Shown here in pieces: positions 10,600 to 23,101 of a stretch of DNA of 64,000 bases; within the stretch, counting starts at the first letter, position 1, and the number at the start of each line of letters is the position of its first letter. This stretch comes from Chrysemys picta bellii. Lineage: Eukaryota > Chordata > Testudines > Emydidae. The notes beneath the pieces are model-generated. The model was not told the origin of the DNA. It saw nothing but the letters and a program-made list of their open reading frames with translations, and ran no database searches. A program made the translations under genes and the position numbers. Location: positions 38,923,549-38,987,548 of the forward strand of contig NC_088804.1 of the NCBI RefSeq assembly GCF_011386835.1, read 5' to 3'.

Positions 10600-12370
10600 T
10601 GAGCGAGGGAACAGGAGGGAACCCTCACCCCCTGGCCAGAGTCACCCAGCTCCGAGGCCGCACCTTACACCCAGGATCGGGGCTTCTGTCCCCACTGTTT
10701 CGCCCAATGCTGAGCCCCTCGCTGAGAGGCATTCCCCGGGGGCTGGCAGAGCGGAGACAGAGCCAAGGGGCTGGCGACAGACGCCGATGCCTGTTAGAAA
10801 CGCTTCCACTGACTGCCCTAGACCCCTCTGCCCCCCAGGGACGCCCTGGGCTCAGCCTCTCTGCTGCTGTCCCTTGACAGAGCTCAGCAGCCCGGCCTCG
10901 CAGGCTCACACCCGGAACGGGGCCGCCCACGACTGGCCTCCTGAAAGCCCTCGTTGGGTTCGCTCCAGCCAGCCTCATGGTCCGGTCTCGCCACTCTGCT
11001 TCCCCACACTTGTCCGCATCTGCCCCACCACCTGTAGGTGTGAGCGCCTTCTCCTCTGATGCTCCCCGCAGCTGGCCTGGCCTCCCCCTTCTCAGCTGGA
11101 AGTGCCTTCACCTCTTCCTCGCCCCTCTGCTCCTGAGCCGTCCCCACAGGGGCACTGGGAGACATTTCGGGGGGGGGGTAGTTTGCCGCAGAAGCGCCAT
11201 CCTGGATCACCGTGGGGCTAACCAGCGGCCACGGGGCCCAGGAGCTGCGCGGAGCATCTTGGAGCGGCACAAAAGGAAGCGATATTCGCCCCTTGGCTTT
11301 GTGCACAGCCCATAATCTGCTTTGGCTAAAGCCCAAATTGCAGTCTGCTCCAGCCAGAGCCTCTAAGGCGATTTCTCTCCCTCATTAAGGGGTTTTGGCC
11401 AGGGTGGCTGAGAGATCCCCCTTCGCCTACCTTCCCCCTGGCCAGCATGAGGGTCCATCTGCCCCCCTGGGAAGACCCACACCTTTCTATCTTGCTCCCC
11501 CCGCATCCAGATCCAACCCACTGTCTCCTGGGTGCTGGGAGCAGGATCACCTGATGCTCCTGGGGCAGGACACAGGTTCCAGTCAGCTGCGTCAGCTTGT
11601 GGCTGGCTGGCAGGAGCAAACCAAGCAGCAGGGGAAGGCTGTGCCGGGAGCCCAGGGAGTGGAGGGATGGGTGGGGCGGGCGAGGGGTGTAGCGTGGCCC
11701 ATCCTTCCTCTTTAAAGCAGTAAAGTAAATGAACCCGTCTGCTCCGCAGCGCAACCCCAGCCCTTTGTTCCGATCCCTTTGCTCCGCTCCCCTCTCAACA
11801 GCTGGAAGGCGAGGGGTCAGCGGCGCAGACGTGTCCCCCCGCCCCAGCTCCCCTTGGCCACGCAGAACAGCCACGGGGCGGGGAAGGAGCCCAAATCGCT
11901 TGCCAGCTTCCTTGGCGCGGCACAATGGGGGACCGCGCAGGCGGAGCCGGGGTCAGGGGTGAGAACAGCAATAAGTGGCTTATGCCTTTGGTGAAGAGGC
12001 TGAACTGACAGCCCAGCGGATTAACAAAGACGTCCTCTGTTCTCGGGCAGGTCATGTGGAAAGCGCTCAGCCGACCCCTGGCACTTCTTTTTTTTTTTTT
12101 TTTTGCAAGAACAGACATTTGTTCCAGAGCGAGGGAGGGGAGGGAGAGTGGGGGGGGAGGGCTGGGGGGAGCTGCTGCTTAGCCTGTTAGAACAAAATCC
12201 CTTCTGCTGAGCAGTTACCCGGACTGGAGAAGGAGCGACAGCAACAGCAAAGGGGGGAAGAAATCGAAGATTACAGAAGCTGGTTGGCAAAGGCGGCTTT
12301 CGATGGGCAATCAGGGCCGCGCCACCAAGGGGGATCCGCGACGGTTGGGGTGCCAGGAGCTAGGGAGCAC
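10600..12370. other. GC-rich non-coding stretch
   Basis: No gene or interspersed repeat is recognised. A run of about 17 T lies at 12088-12104. It lacks a recognisable adjacent parent sequence or flanking duplication, so I treat it as a simple repeat. Low-complexity open frames on both strands reflect GC composition. Confidence 0.45.
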
Positions 12371-12375
12371 GGGTC

Positions 12376-12504
12376 TAGGGTGACCAGATGTCCCGATTTT
12401 ATAGGGACAGTCCCGATATTTGGGGCTTTTTCTTATATAAGCACCTATTACCCCCCACACACACCCCCGTCCCGATTTTTCACACTTGCCGTCTGGTCTC
12501 CCTA
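12376..12504. mobile_element. Short MITE with TA target duplication
   Basis: The element begins GGGTGACCAGATGTCCCGAT and ends CTTGCCGTCTGGTCTCCC, so its termini are inverted repeats (GGGTGACCAGA / TCTGGTCTCCC). It is flanked by TA on both sides, as expected for a Tc1/mariner-type non-autonomous element. The interior carries repeated TCCCGAT motifs. From memory it matches a high-copy turtle repeat. It has no coding capacity. Confidence 0.8.
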
Positions 12505-13249
12505 CATGGGTCCTGCCACACACTCACTGCACAGCCTTGGGCAGGGCCTTGTGCCCTCCCCTTTCTGATAGCCAAGGCCAGCAGGCCACTTGCCCCCGGA
12601 AATCACAGCCGCCATGTAGCTACCTACTCACTGCGGAGCGCTGCCCCCTCCCCCCCAGAGAGAGCCCCACTGGGGCACAGTTGTTGCAGCCTGGCAATGG
12701 ATGCTGCATCACGGGCAGCCGGCCCCGGGTCCATCATTCCGCGGGGCGCACACAGTCCCACGAGCTGGTGCTACGGGCCAACTACAACAGCCGCCGGCGC
12801 CTTAGGGGGGAAGCTGGCGAACCAACAAAGGTGGGCGTAAGCTCTGCGGGAACTTGCTAAGAGCCCCCCTATACACCAGCCCCTGGTGTCCAAGCCCCAG
12901 CCTGGGAACCGGGGAGGAGCCCCCACTGCTCGCCTGAGACGGACGTCCGTCAATAACAGCTGCACCGGTACGGCCTCCACCGCCAGCCATAAGTGCCAGA
13001 ACACCAGGTATCTGTGCAAGTCAACAGCCGGCAGACGCCTACGTCTTGCTCCAGCTTCCACCCAGTGCAACTCCCCTGCTAGCAGGGGGTTTGCATGGGG
13101 AGTACAATCCAGGCAGAACATGCCCCTGGGCCCATAGGACAAGGGGTGCATGACGAATCAGGCCCTCGCCATGCATCCATCCTGCTCTCTCCTGACGGAC
13201 ATCCACACAAGCCTGCCTGGAGTTCACCACCTCGCCCTTGAGGTTGGAA

Positions 13250-13322
13250 GGTGAAACCGACCCTGGGCAGCATTCGAACCCAGACTCCGAACCAGAAGCC
13301 TAGATCTTTACGCCATCCTCTT
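13250..13322 (-). repeat. Possible MIR-like SINE fragment
   Basis: CAGCATTCGAACCCAGACTC followed by ACGCCATCCTCTTCTGC resembles the antisense tRNA-like B-box region of the MIR-type SINEs here. It is short and the identification is weak. Confidence 0.3.
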
Positions 13323-13662
13323 CTGCTGAGAGGAACTGCCCAGTCACCTTTCGTTGCTAAACGTTACAAGCAAATGTTAGCAGCACCTGGGACAAAACCC
13401 AAACACCCCTGCAGACGGATTTTCAGCTCCCGGGGTGGATGAGACAGACGTGTGCAGAGCTGTAAAACAGGGCGCGACGGCCCCTGCCAAAGCTAGTCGC
13501 CCCTTCCTCATAAACACCGGTGCCAGTCTCTGAAGGAGCCAGGACCGGGCTTGACGGGTGTCAGCTCTGTGCTCCTAGGAGAAACCCATGGAGCATGGCT
13601 CTCAGGTGTTATGTCACACCCAGAAGCCCCCAACAGGATCACAGCCTCCTGTTACACAGCTG

Positions 13663-13697
13663 GGGTGTGTGTGTGTGCGCGTATGTGTGTGTGTGAG
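13663..13697. repeat. (GT)n microsatellite
   Basis: GT repeat interrupted by GCGCGTAT and then resumed. Confidence 0.85.
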
Positions 13698-13699
13698 AA

Positions 13700-14690
13700 G
13701 CACACAGTCCCAGAGATCTGGACATGGGCCCGTTCCACCCTAAGGGACCCCTGGAGGGCTGTGCCCCAGGAGGCTGGCACACACCAGGCTGGGGTCCCAT
13801 GGAGAGAGAGATGGGGGCGGGGTGTAGAACACCATAGCCACACTCACTTCAAGGAGGCCATGTTGATTGGCATCAGCTGAGGACCTGGGCCTCAAAGGGC
13901 TGCAAATCCTGGCCTGCATTGGGCCCGGCTGCAGGCAGGCGCAGCTCCCAGGGATGGGTTTGGCCTCACCCCTTCCGAAGCCTGCGTTTCCTTCTCCTCG
14001 ACGCGACCCAAACGCACAGGCGCGCTTGGCTGTGCCAGCAAGAACACCAGATCAGCCGCGTTACCAGTCAAGGACAAATCAACCCAGAAAACAGCTGTGC
14101 CCTCCTATAGCACCTACCCAGCTGGCTTCTCCGAGCCCCCCACGGACCATCCCGTCAGGAACGCACATCAGCCAGCCCCTCTCACCCTGCCCCTGTCTCA
14201 GGGGTGAAACACACGATCAATCAGCTCTTTGGAGGGGCTGTTTAAAGCTCAGCAGCACCCCCTACAGGCTGCTTGCTGCACTGGCAGGGCCTCTGGAGGG
14301 CTAAGAATTGCCACTCTCTTTGGCTGACCAAGGATGGGTGAGGGGCAAGGACACGCAGGTGGCACAGGCAGCAAGAGGCACCCGTAACAGCTCCAGCCAC
14401 CCACATAAACGCTGCGGTGCCAAGAGCCAAGCACCGGACTCCGCTCGGACACGAGTCTAGACGGAAACTGGCTCCACAAAGCAGCTTTGCGAGGGCGTTT
14501 CACTCACGCCAGCCGGTGGCTCCCAGTGATCTCAGCGGGATAAAGGGAAAAAACCCTGAGACGGGGCAGCCAAACCCAGCCACCGCACAGCTCCCTTGCA
14601 CAGCGGCAGCCAAGCCCTGCCCTGGCTCCCACAAGGCGAAGGTCAGGGCTTGGGGCTGGGCCAGGAACGAACCAGCCTTTGCAAACATCA
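13700..14690. other. Non-coding stretch
   Basis: No gene or interspersed repeat is recognised. CACCCCCTACAGGC near 14260 resembles the second motif of the minisatellite at 9.5 kb and is a weak isolated CTCF-like match on the minus strand. Confidence 0.4.
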
Positions 14691-14696
14691 GCTAGG

Positions 14697-14710
14697 CTCT
14701 CTCTCTCTCG

Positions 14711-14743
<33 letters not shown>
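14697..14743. repeat. Compound (TC)n(CA)n microsatellite
   Basis: A TC run with one G interruption passes directly into a CA run. Confidence 0.9.
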
Positions 14744-14749
14744 GGCAGA

Positions 14750-16900
14750 GAATCATTGACCCTGCCCAGGCACAGAGACCCTTAAGCACCTTGACCAAGG
14801 TGACCGAGGTGGCAAGTGTCAGGAAGGCAGCTCCCGGCCGAGCACTCAGCCTGTGGTACGCGGATCCCACTGGCGCTCTGAGCTCAAGGGGCCCCACTGC
14901 TGCGGGTGGAAATTCCCTGTTGCTGGAGCTGGCTGCGTCTCCGGCTCCGCTCAGCCCAACCTGGCAGGGTGGGGCCGCAGGGAGACAGCGACTTGGCTCC
15001 CTGATCTCACCCCGCCTGCCCGCCAGGCAGACACAGGTAACGTGGCCCCGTTTACTGGCAGCACTGGGCGCTTCGTGGACACAGCAGCTCCGGGGACTTC
15101 CAGAGAACTAGTACATCATGCTGGGTGCGCCCCCACCACAGACAACACCTCCAACCCAGACGCCCCAGACGCCAGGGGCAGGGCAACAAACAAGGACTGA
15201 GTCCAGGCATGTACGTTCTCGCCCAGTAACAGCCTGGCTGGGCCCCGTTGCCCCTGCCTGGCCCGCACGACGGCACCCAAGCTGCAGCGTCCCCCGCCTG
15301 CATTGTAGCGCCAAGCGACAGCACCCCCGACCACACAGTGCCCACGCTGCAGCACCCCTTAGGTGTTCATTTATTCTCCGCTGAGCGCCTGCACCCCACT
15401 GCACCCGCTCCCAGTGCTCGGCAGGCTCACAGAGCGCAGCCGGTGGGCTGGGAAGGGAGCCCCATCCAGTCCTCCTGACCGGGGTTGTGGGACAAGGGGA
15501 CACAGGAGAGGGAAACAGAGCAGGGCTGACCAAAGCCCCAGGTGCCCGGGAGGAGGGGAGCGGCGGGGCAGGGCAGGGCAGGGGGTTCCTGGGAAGTTGT
15601 CAGACCGGCTCTCCGGCCCAGGTCACATGGAGGGAGCCATTTGGACAGGCTCCAGCTCCACTCCCCGCGGCTTCTCTCGAGTCAGCGTTTAGGGCTTGGG
15701 CAGCTTGCTGCAGATGAAATAGGCTGGCACGTCTCCAGCAAAGCTACTACCCAAACCCCACCAGTGCCACCTGTGTGGGCCACCCCCAGCACTGAAACCG
15801 GCTGGCCAGGTACCAGGTAGGGGGTGCTGCCCCCGGAGCGACGCTGCTGCAGAGTGGAGGAGGAGCGAGGATTTGCCCACCAGATCTCCGGCTGCTGCTC
15901 GCAGAGGCCACGCCAAACCCACAGCATTGGCACTGAGAAGTGGCTGCTCCCCCACCGGTGCAGGCGGGAGCAGCCCACGGAGGGATGCTGCCCCATGGAG
16001 CAGGTTCGGCTTTGCCACAAGGGGGCCAACAGAAGGGCTGGTGCAGAGCAGGGCTCCAGACTCTCCCAAGATCCTGGAATCTCCGGGTCCACGTTCCCTA
16101 GGGCAGTCCAGAGGCTCCAACTCTTTTGCATTCCAACCAGGACCCCCTAGGGCTCAGCTCCCAAGGTTTAGCACGCTGCCTCGGTCTCCCTGCTCCCCCT
16201 TCCAGGGGCCCTGGCATCCACAGCCGGATCTGGCAGAGACCCACCCATCTCCCTCTGCCCAAGGCCCAGATGCCATGCCCCACAGCCACAAGGGCGTGCT
16301 GTTGAGTGACACACCACAGCTGCCCAGGAGCAGGGTCCAAGCAGGGCTGGCAGCTAGGGGCCTAGGCTGGCCTGAAGGGACATGTTCCCCTTGGCTAAGA
16401 TGTTGACTTTCAGCTCGTGTAACCGAAAGGAGCGGCACCCATTTCAGATACAATCTGGCCGATAACACTGAAGCCTCCCATGGGGGCTGCCTCCCTGCTG
16501 GCGCCTGGCAGGCATATGGGCCATGCAGGGGTCTCACTCTGAACCCCACCGCCACCTTGTCCTGATCTCAAGGGGGATCTCCCTCTCTCCTTCATTATGG
16601 GGGTGATCACCAAAAGGGAGATGCCACGGACAAGGACTGAGCATGCAGTCCCCCCAACAACACATCACTGCCCACTACTTCGCCCGGTGGTGTTCCCTCT
16701 TCCATCTCACAGCCTGGCACACCCACTACCGGCCGCTGCTGCTCCAGTCAAGCTCTGCATCCAACCCCATGTACTGTTCACAAGCCCCACACGGCCAAAA
16801 TTTCTGCTAAAATGTAACTGGAAGTGAAAGAGTTACCCTCACCAATTGTCTGGCTTGTCGTCAGTAGGTTTCAGAGTTAACATCACCCTTGGGATAAATG
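14750..16900. other. Non-coding stretch
   Basis: Nothing recognisable as a gene, RNA or repeat. Open frames up to 177 codons occur in overlapping frames on both strands with no family resemblance. Confidence 0.4.
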
Positions 16901-16907
16901 GGGCCGT

Positions 16908-16935
16908 TGAGTGCCATTGAGCTGAATGGCACTCA
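16908..16935. repeat. Perfect 11-bp inverted repeat (hairpin)
   Basis: TGAGTGCCATT (16908-16918) is separated by six bases from AATGGCACTCA (16925-16935), its exact reverse complement. Pairing degenerates outside, so it is too short for a microRNA precursor. Confidence 0.7.
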
Positions 16936-16999
16936 GAGTCAGTGTTTCCAGTGGCCGGCCCTTGTGGGCAGCACCTGCCCTCTTTCCAGTATTATATAT

Positions 17000-18465
17000 C
17001 ATCATCCCTGCCAGCTCTGAATGCCCCTTTGTGCCGGTCTTGCCCGCCCACACTCTTGTGTCACTAGTCCTTCCCCACTGCTGCTGGTTGCTCGCAGACA
17101 GACAGCATCAGCCACCTGTGGAAGGATCCCTCTGCAACTAGAGGGGTTAGTCCCTTGAAACAGCAAAGATGCCAGCCTAAATGCAGCAGGAGCTGATGGG
17201 CACGTCGCTCCCCTGCACAGGGCAGCATGGGGACTTCGGGCTCTCCCTACCTTGACGATGGGTTTCTGTGCCATCCCCTTCAGTTGTGCACGCTGGAACC
17301 TGGCGCAGAGCTGGAGGGGTGACAGGCAGGGAGTGCTGGCTGGCCCAGCCGAGGTCTTAGCTGGGTAAATCGACACAGATAGCTGCGAAGGCTGGGAACC
17401 CCTGACCAGGACAGCAGCCAGAGTGCGGGGATCTCTGGCAAAGCCATCCGGAGGAGAGCTGGTCTGTTCGCTGCATTTAACACCCCAGACGCCTGCCCCA
17501 CCAACAGCCTGATAGGCTGGCTGGGAGCAGAGCTGGTGATGGTCAGAGGGCGAGACCGCCCCCCACGCACACGCTGTGGAAGCCAAGCAGCGTGTCCAGC
17601 GTGCGAGGTGAGCAGCCGAAGCGAGACGGGAAGGGTGGGGGAGGGGCTTTGGAAGCGCCGCTCCAAGTTCTGATCAAAGGGGGTTTTTATGCTGGAAAAT
17701 TCCCCCCCCATCCCAAACACCGCTCTTGCATTTCATGTTCATGCAGCGCTCCCTCTCTCGGCTCCCAGATACACACCTGCTGCCTCCGCCCTGAAACCCC
17801 CTGTGTCTAAAGCCAAGGGCGCTGGGCTCAAGTACACAGCCCAATGCAAGGGGCCATGCAGCCTGGCGCCCGCACAGCACCACTGACCTGCAATGTCAAG
17901 CGGTAAACTGAGGCACCTGACCAGCAGCCCAAGGCTCAGCCTGGCCCACTGGGCTGTGCTCTATCCGGATAAGTCCCTCCGTTAGAAGGCAAGGTGCCAG
18001 CAGTTGAAATCCTGGTTCAGCCACCCACACTGCCCCAGCAGGAATCATGGCCCAGGGGATAGGGCCTTAGGAGAGCAGGGGTCTTCCTCCCATCCTGGAA
18101 TTAATCCACCAAGCCTCTCCTTTCCATGCCCTCCTCAAGAGCCATGCATGCTGGCAGGGACCAGCCCGCCATTGCTGGCTGGGTTGGAGCAAATTTCACA
18201 TTTTCCTGTGGTTCTGAACCATCTTGCTGGGTAACAGGGTCCATGTACCCTCCCGATCCCTCCCCTCAGCCTCCCACCCCACTTCCTCCTTCCGCTCATC
18301 ACCCCCGCCCGGTCTCGCAATCAGACAGCAAGCGGCTCTGTGTGGGGAGGGCTGCATCTCTGTGCACATTCACCCAGCGTCTAGCACAACCAGGGCCCGA
18401 TCCCAACCACTAACGCCAACGATACTCCCGGCTCTGCTGCTGCTTTCACCGCAGGCCCTTGGGCA
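17000..18465. other. Non-coding stretch with one weak SINE trace
   Basis: No gene recognised. At 17902-17970 the order GTAAACTGAGGCACC then CTGTGCTCTATCC faintly recalls an antisense MIR-type SINE, but it is too decayed for a separate call. Confidence 0.4.
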
Positions 18466-18525
18466 TGTCACCAGACCGGCCCGTGCCTCAGTTTCCCCAC
18501 CAGTACCACAGAGATGAGGCTACCA
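18466..18525 (+). repeat. MIR-like SINE fragment
   Basis: GGGCATGTCACCAGACCGGC and then CGTGCCTCAGTTTCCCCACC match the sense central box of MIR-type SINEs. Only this core survives. Confidence 0.5.
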
Positions 18526-18779
18526 CTCCTTGCTAAGGGCTTGGAGATCTCCAGGGGAAGGGTGATAGAGCCCAGTCACGTGGACCCAGGGGCCAACGCA
18601 CCCCCTCACCGGGAAGCCTGGCAAAGCGTGGCAATCGTGGTGCAATGCCAGGTGCAACCGGGGTCTGGGATTTGGACTATAGCTCCACTAAGGTGTAAGC
18701 CTCACACAGGGCTGCCGGGAAAGACCACTTTCCCCCCTCGCCCCAAACCACTGCGTCCCCTCCGGCTCTTCTCAGCTGC

Positions 18780-19010
18780 CGCAGCGGGATCCCTGAACGC
18801 CTCGCTCAGCGATGACGGCCGCTCAGCAAATTGGACAGACAGGAAATTCATTAGGGCCCAGGCGCACGTTCTGATGAAACCAGCGACTCCTGATAAGGTT
18901 GCCCCTGAGTAAGTGGCAGAGGCGGCGGTTCGTCTTGTCAGAACGCCTGCGAGTCACGCTGGATTAAATTAATAATGATTAATTGGGGCTTCCGAAAGGC
19001 GGAACGCAGA
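18780..19010. promoter_or_regulatory. Candidate conserved regulatory element
   Basis: A non-repetitive block with clustered homeodomain-like cores. GATTAAATTAATAATGATTA (about 18962-18981) sits next to CpG-containing sequence. The AT-rich cluster stands out from GC-rich flanks. There is no convincing open frame with splice sites. Function is inferred from composition only. Confidence 0.3.
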
Positions 19011-20829
19011 GCGTGGCGCGAGGATTACAGATGGGGTGCTCAAATCCCCCCGGCTGCGGGTTCTTCCCGGCTCGGCACGGCACCTGCAGCGGGATGCTGG
19101 GCTGCAGAGCAAGGAGGGATCAAGGTTACACGTGCAGGATGCCCGTCCTCGCCCACACGCCGGGTTGGCACTGGAGGGCTGCCCCTTAGCTCTGGGCCGC
19201 ACACACTGTTCTGTCACTGTAGACTGCTCTGCCCCGGTAAGGGCCAGGGGCCAGCCAGTCCTGGGCGGAGGCAGAGCCCTTAGGAGAGGTGTTTGGACCT
19301 GGGAGAGGGGACTATCTGGGAAGGGGTCAGAGGGTTGCTTTACCGGCTGAAAGAGCTCAGCCGAAGACAGGAAGCAGGGGGGATCCAGTGGCAAGTCCTA
19401 AAGCAGTGGGAGAGACCCAAGCGGAAAGGCCCGGGGCCCAACCGCCTGCCCTGGTCAGGGGACGGCGCACTGTTACCTTACGAGACCTTTCTGTTTGAAG
19501 AATCAACTGTGCCTTGAAGGAGAGGCCTGAACAGATTCTGCTAAGGGCACGGCGAGGCCCTGCAGTTCCCAGCGCATCTCCCTTCCGCCGCGGGAACAAT
19601 CACGGGTCTGTCCCACGCCAGCAACAGGACCCCCGGTAGGGGGCTTTGGCAGAGGGCCCCCCACTCCATGCCCCTTAGCAGGCAGCAATCGGAGCTCCCT
19701 GGCATGCCTGCAGCCAGCTGGGGAGGGAGCGCCGCAGGCCAACCCTAGACGGAGAGGTGCCTGTGCTGGCATCCCGAGGGCCAGTCCATTCGAATCAGGC
19801 CCCAGGGGCCACAACCCAACCCAGGGACGGGATGCAAAGCCAGCAGGGAAGCTTCCAGGGCTCCGATGGGGGTGACCGAAGGCCCGTGCTCTTGGCTAAC
19901 AGTCCCTCTCTCGCTAGGGCCCCGTCGGCACTGGCTGGCCAAGCTGGGATGGAGCCAGGAAGGAACCCGAGCAGCAGGATTCGGATCCAGACCTGAAACT
20001 GCCCCACCTCCTCCCACACAATGCCAGCGGGGCAGGCTGGAGCCAGGGGTCAGGGGGACGCCTGGCACCATGGAGCAATCCCTCCTCCCCATCTCTCTGC
20101 AGTCGGGCGCCAGCCCAGGACGTGGGCTCAGGCAGGGGAGCCGGAGGTGCCCCAGGGGGCTGGATGGGGCAGTACAGTCCCGAGGCCACTCCCTCCCCAA
20201 ACCAGTGGGACATTGCAAGAGGTGAATCCTATGGATTTCCTGCTCCGGGCCCAGGTCACACCAGCATCATCTCACGGTTCCCCTGCCATCACCGCGCACC
20301 GTGGTCTTCTTTCATGGCGCAGTCCCCCTGATCTCCCCTCGCCACCCCTCACGCTTCCCAAACCCATTCACCAAGCTGACACCTGGGAGCATGGCGCCTG
20401 AAAGGTGGCGTCTCGGCTCTGTATGGGTGCAGTTCCCACTGATGCCAGGAAACTCGCCGGCAGACAGCCCCCTGGAAGTTTGGGTTTCAGACCCCTAATT
20501 TGGGGGACATTCAGCTCTGGGGTTCCAGCCAGCCCCGCCCCTGATCATACGCCAGCCCTGACACCGTAAAGATCAAAGGATCAGAAAAAGCCCAGCCACT
20601 CATGTAACCTTTGACCCCAGCTTGGGTAGCAGCCAGCAGCGCTTTGCGGGAGGACAACCCTCCGCGGGCACCAGAGAGAAGCGGGTGCTTCCCGCGGCGA
20701 TGAAAGAACAAGGCAGGGGCTGTACATGCGCCGGTCCGGCAGAAATGCCTATCCATTGCACTGCTACCCCAAATACCCCTCCGAACGCACACACAGATTC
20801 ATACCCCCAACACCCCTGCGCACACCCGG
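19011..20829. other. Non-coding stretch
   Basis: No gene or recognisable interspersed repeat. GC-rich and mostly low in distinctive motifs. Confidence 0.4.
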
Positions 20830-21070
20830 AGAGCCGAGATGTCAGCGCTAAGGCATTAAAGACACAATCTCCCCCTTCACGCAGCAGTGACGGCTTAACG
20901 GGCTTGTTCTCAGCTCCCGCCTGCCATCTAAAGCCAGACTTCCAGCGCGGTACATGGCTCTATTAATCCGCAGATTAAACACACACCATCTGCGCGGGGA
21001 GCGGGAAGGCAGGCTAATGCCTACAGCACACCCTGGTATTACCGAGGGCATTAGGCGCGCCGGGCGGGGC
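20830..21070. promoter_or_regulatory. Candidate conserved regulatory element
   Basis: A non-repetitive, CpG-bearing block with homeodomain-like cores (CTATTAATCCGCAGATTAAA near 20960) and an E-box-like CCATCTG nearby. It resembles distal enhancer sequence in composition. No coding evidence. Confidence 0.3.
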
Positions 21071-22797
21071 GGTGTTACCACCCTGCTGCCGGCTGTACCA
21101 AAGCCCGGTGGTCGCAGGTGCTGAACACGACCGCCCGGCGGCAAGACAAGAAGAGCCCCCGCGCTTGCCATCTAAAGTGGCTGCCCAGCTATGGGGTTGT
21201 GTTGCTGCTCCGCACAGACGCACGCCTCGGTGTGTTTGTTGGCCACCCCAGCCAGACCCTGGCAGGTTCATCTGCCAGCCAGGGCAGGAGTGGAGATTAT
21301 ATGGGGCGGGTCGTGCCACCTCTACAAACCCCAGAGCAGGGGGGCTCTGGGCACAGGGAGCTCACGTGTGAGCCAGGACACATAGGGCATGAAATTAATC
21401 CAGGATGCAGGGCCCTGGGTGCGGGGCAAGGGGGTTTGCCCATGCAGCTCCCCTGGGTACGCACCGGGGACTCTCCACAGCCCTTTGGGTCTTCGCTCCC
21501 CAGGCAGTGCCTGGGCATTGGGGAACTCCACATGGCTGCACCTGGTTAATTACTTTAAGAGATTATAAACCTCTTGGTCAGGGCGGGAGATTAGATGCTG
21601 CTGCTGCCACCAGAGCCCTGCCCCCGCCCGGATGCAGGGGGCTTGGGGAATTAAAACCCAGACAGGGACATAGGCCGGGGAGACAGACACTGACCTGGGG
21701 CCAGACTGGCAGCTCCCACTGTTGTCAGCGGGGGAGGGGGGAAACATCTCCATTGTTCCCCACAGGAGGTGGAGCGTAAGAGCCGCTAGCCCTGGAGAAA
21801 CTGCGTATCTGAGATGCCTGGTGTCCCAGCACCCCTGCACAGAGCTCCTTCCCCTCCTCACCCTGTGACTCAGCCCCAGGCACCGATCCCAGGTGACTGA
21901 CTAAGCCGACCTGGGCCCTGCGTCCGGGCCAGGGCCAGCACCGCAGGGGAGGGGAGGCGGCGCGGGTTGGGCTCACATCTCTGCCCTGAGGAGCCAGGGG
22001 AGATCTGCCTGCCCCCAGAGATCCAGAGCGCTAGTCCTCCCGGTTGTGATGGAAACCTTGAAAACATGAAGCATGCGTAATGAACACAGCGTCGTCTGCC
22101 TGAGTCTGCAGCCGGACAGCAACGGCCCCACTCAGCTCAGTGGGTGTTAACACTGAAACGTAATGATGGTGTGTAAAGACCCAAGATGGTTAACTATTTA
22201 ACCGCTGATCATTTTAGCAGAAACAGCCAACAATCCCAGACTGCTTCCCACACCTCCCCATAGGAACGCGTTCAAATCCAGGAGCCTTCCTGCAGAATTT
22301 GTGCCCAGCATGCTGTGAGCAAGGGGATGCTGGGTTGTGCCGTCAGCTGGAGAGCTGCTGGCAGAGCGGCTGCGCATGCCAGGGGAGGGCATTGCCATGC
22401 TAACCATCTGGAAAGCTCCCATGCAGGGGGTGCAGAGACCATTCCTATTTCTGGCAGGCCGGGGGAAGACCACAGTGGAGCGGATGAGCAACGCTGGCTG
22501 AGAGGACAATGGCGGGAGCGCAGGAACCCAGTAAGTAGCTGAAATCTTGACACCCGAGTGGGTGGCTTCTGTCTCACTGTTTTGCCATGGGTGAGGGAAC
22601 TGGGGCGGGGAGGTGCCCCCAGGGGGCCGGCGATGGAGTGGGGCACGTGTCCCTGGGCCAGAAGGTGCCTATGGGACGAGTGAGGGGGTAGGGAAGGTGC
22701 CCAAAGGGCAGATCAGAGAGAGGGGGGAGGTGCTAATGGAGCAGGCAAACGGGGTACCCCTGGGACAGGCAAGGTGAGATGGGCGAGAAGGGGGAGG
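21071..22797. other. Non-coding stretch
   Basis: No repeat or gene recognised. At 22310-22540 several CCCAGCATGC-like words occur, but without a complete palindrome like those at 32.6 and 62.1 kb. Confidence 0.4.
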
Positions 22798-23101
22798 CAG
22801 GGCCGGCTTTAGTAAGTGCGGGGCCCAATTCAAATACCCAGTGGCGGTCCGGGTCATCGGGTCCTTCACTCGCTCCAGGTCCCTCACCCATGGCAAAATC
22901 CCGCTGAAGACCCAGAGCAAGTGAAGGACCCGCCGCCGACGTGCCGATGAAGACCCGGACCACTGCCGGGTGAGTAAAAAAATTAAAAAGGCACCTAAGT
23001 TAGGTGCTCTTCTTTAGGGTGCGGGGCCCTCTTAGGCGTGGGCACGGGGCCCTCTTAGGCGCGGGGCCCGATTCGGAGGAATCGGCCCAAAGCCGGCCCT
23101 G
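22798..23101. mobile_element. hAT-type MITE, perfect 8-bp target duplication
   Basis: Termini are inverted repeats: CAGGGCCGGCTTTAG at the left and AAAGCCGGCCCTG at the right. The flanking octamer GGGGGAGG is identical on both sides (22790-22797 and 23102-23109), the hallmark of hAT insertion. The interior contains inverted GTCCTTCACTCGC / GAGCAAGTGAAGGAC arms. It has no transposase and would depend on an autonomous partner. It is related to 48988-49335 but inserted in the opposite orientation. Confidence 0.92.

Noticed and set aside
12088..12104. T run as a reverse-orientation poly(A) tail of a processed pseudogene
   Set aside because: No parent gene sequence is recognisable on the minus strand upstream and no flanking direct repeat is visible.
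16908..16935. microRNA precursor
   Set aside because: The perfect stem is only 11 bp and pairing does not extend to the ~22 bp or more needed.
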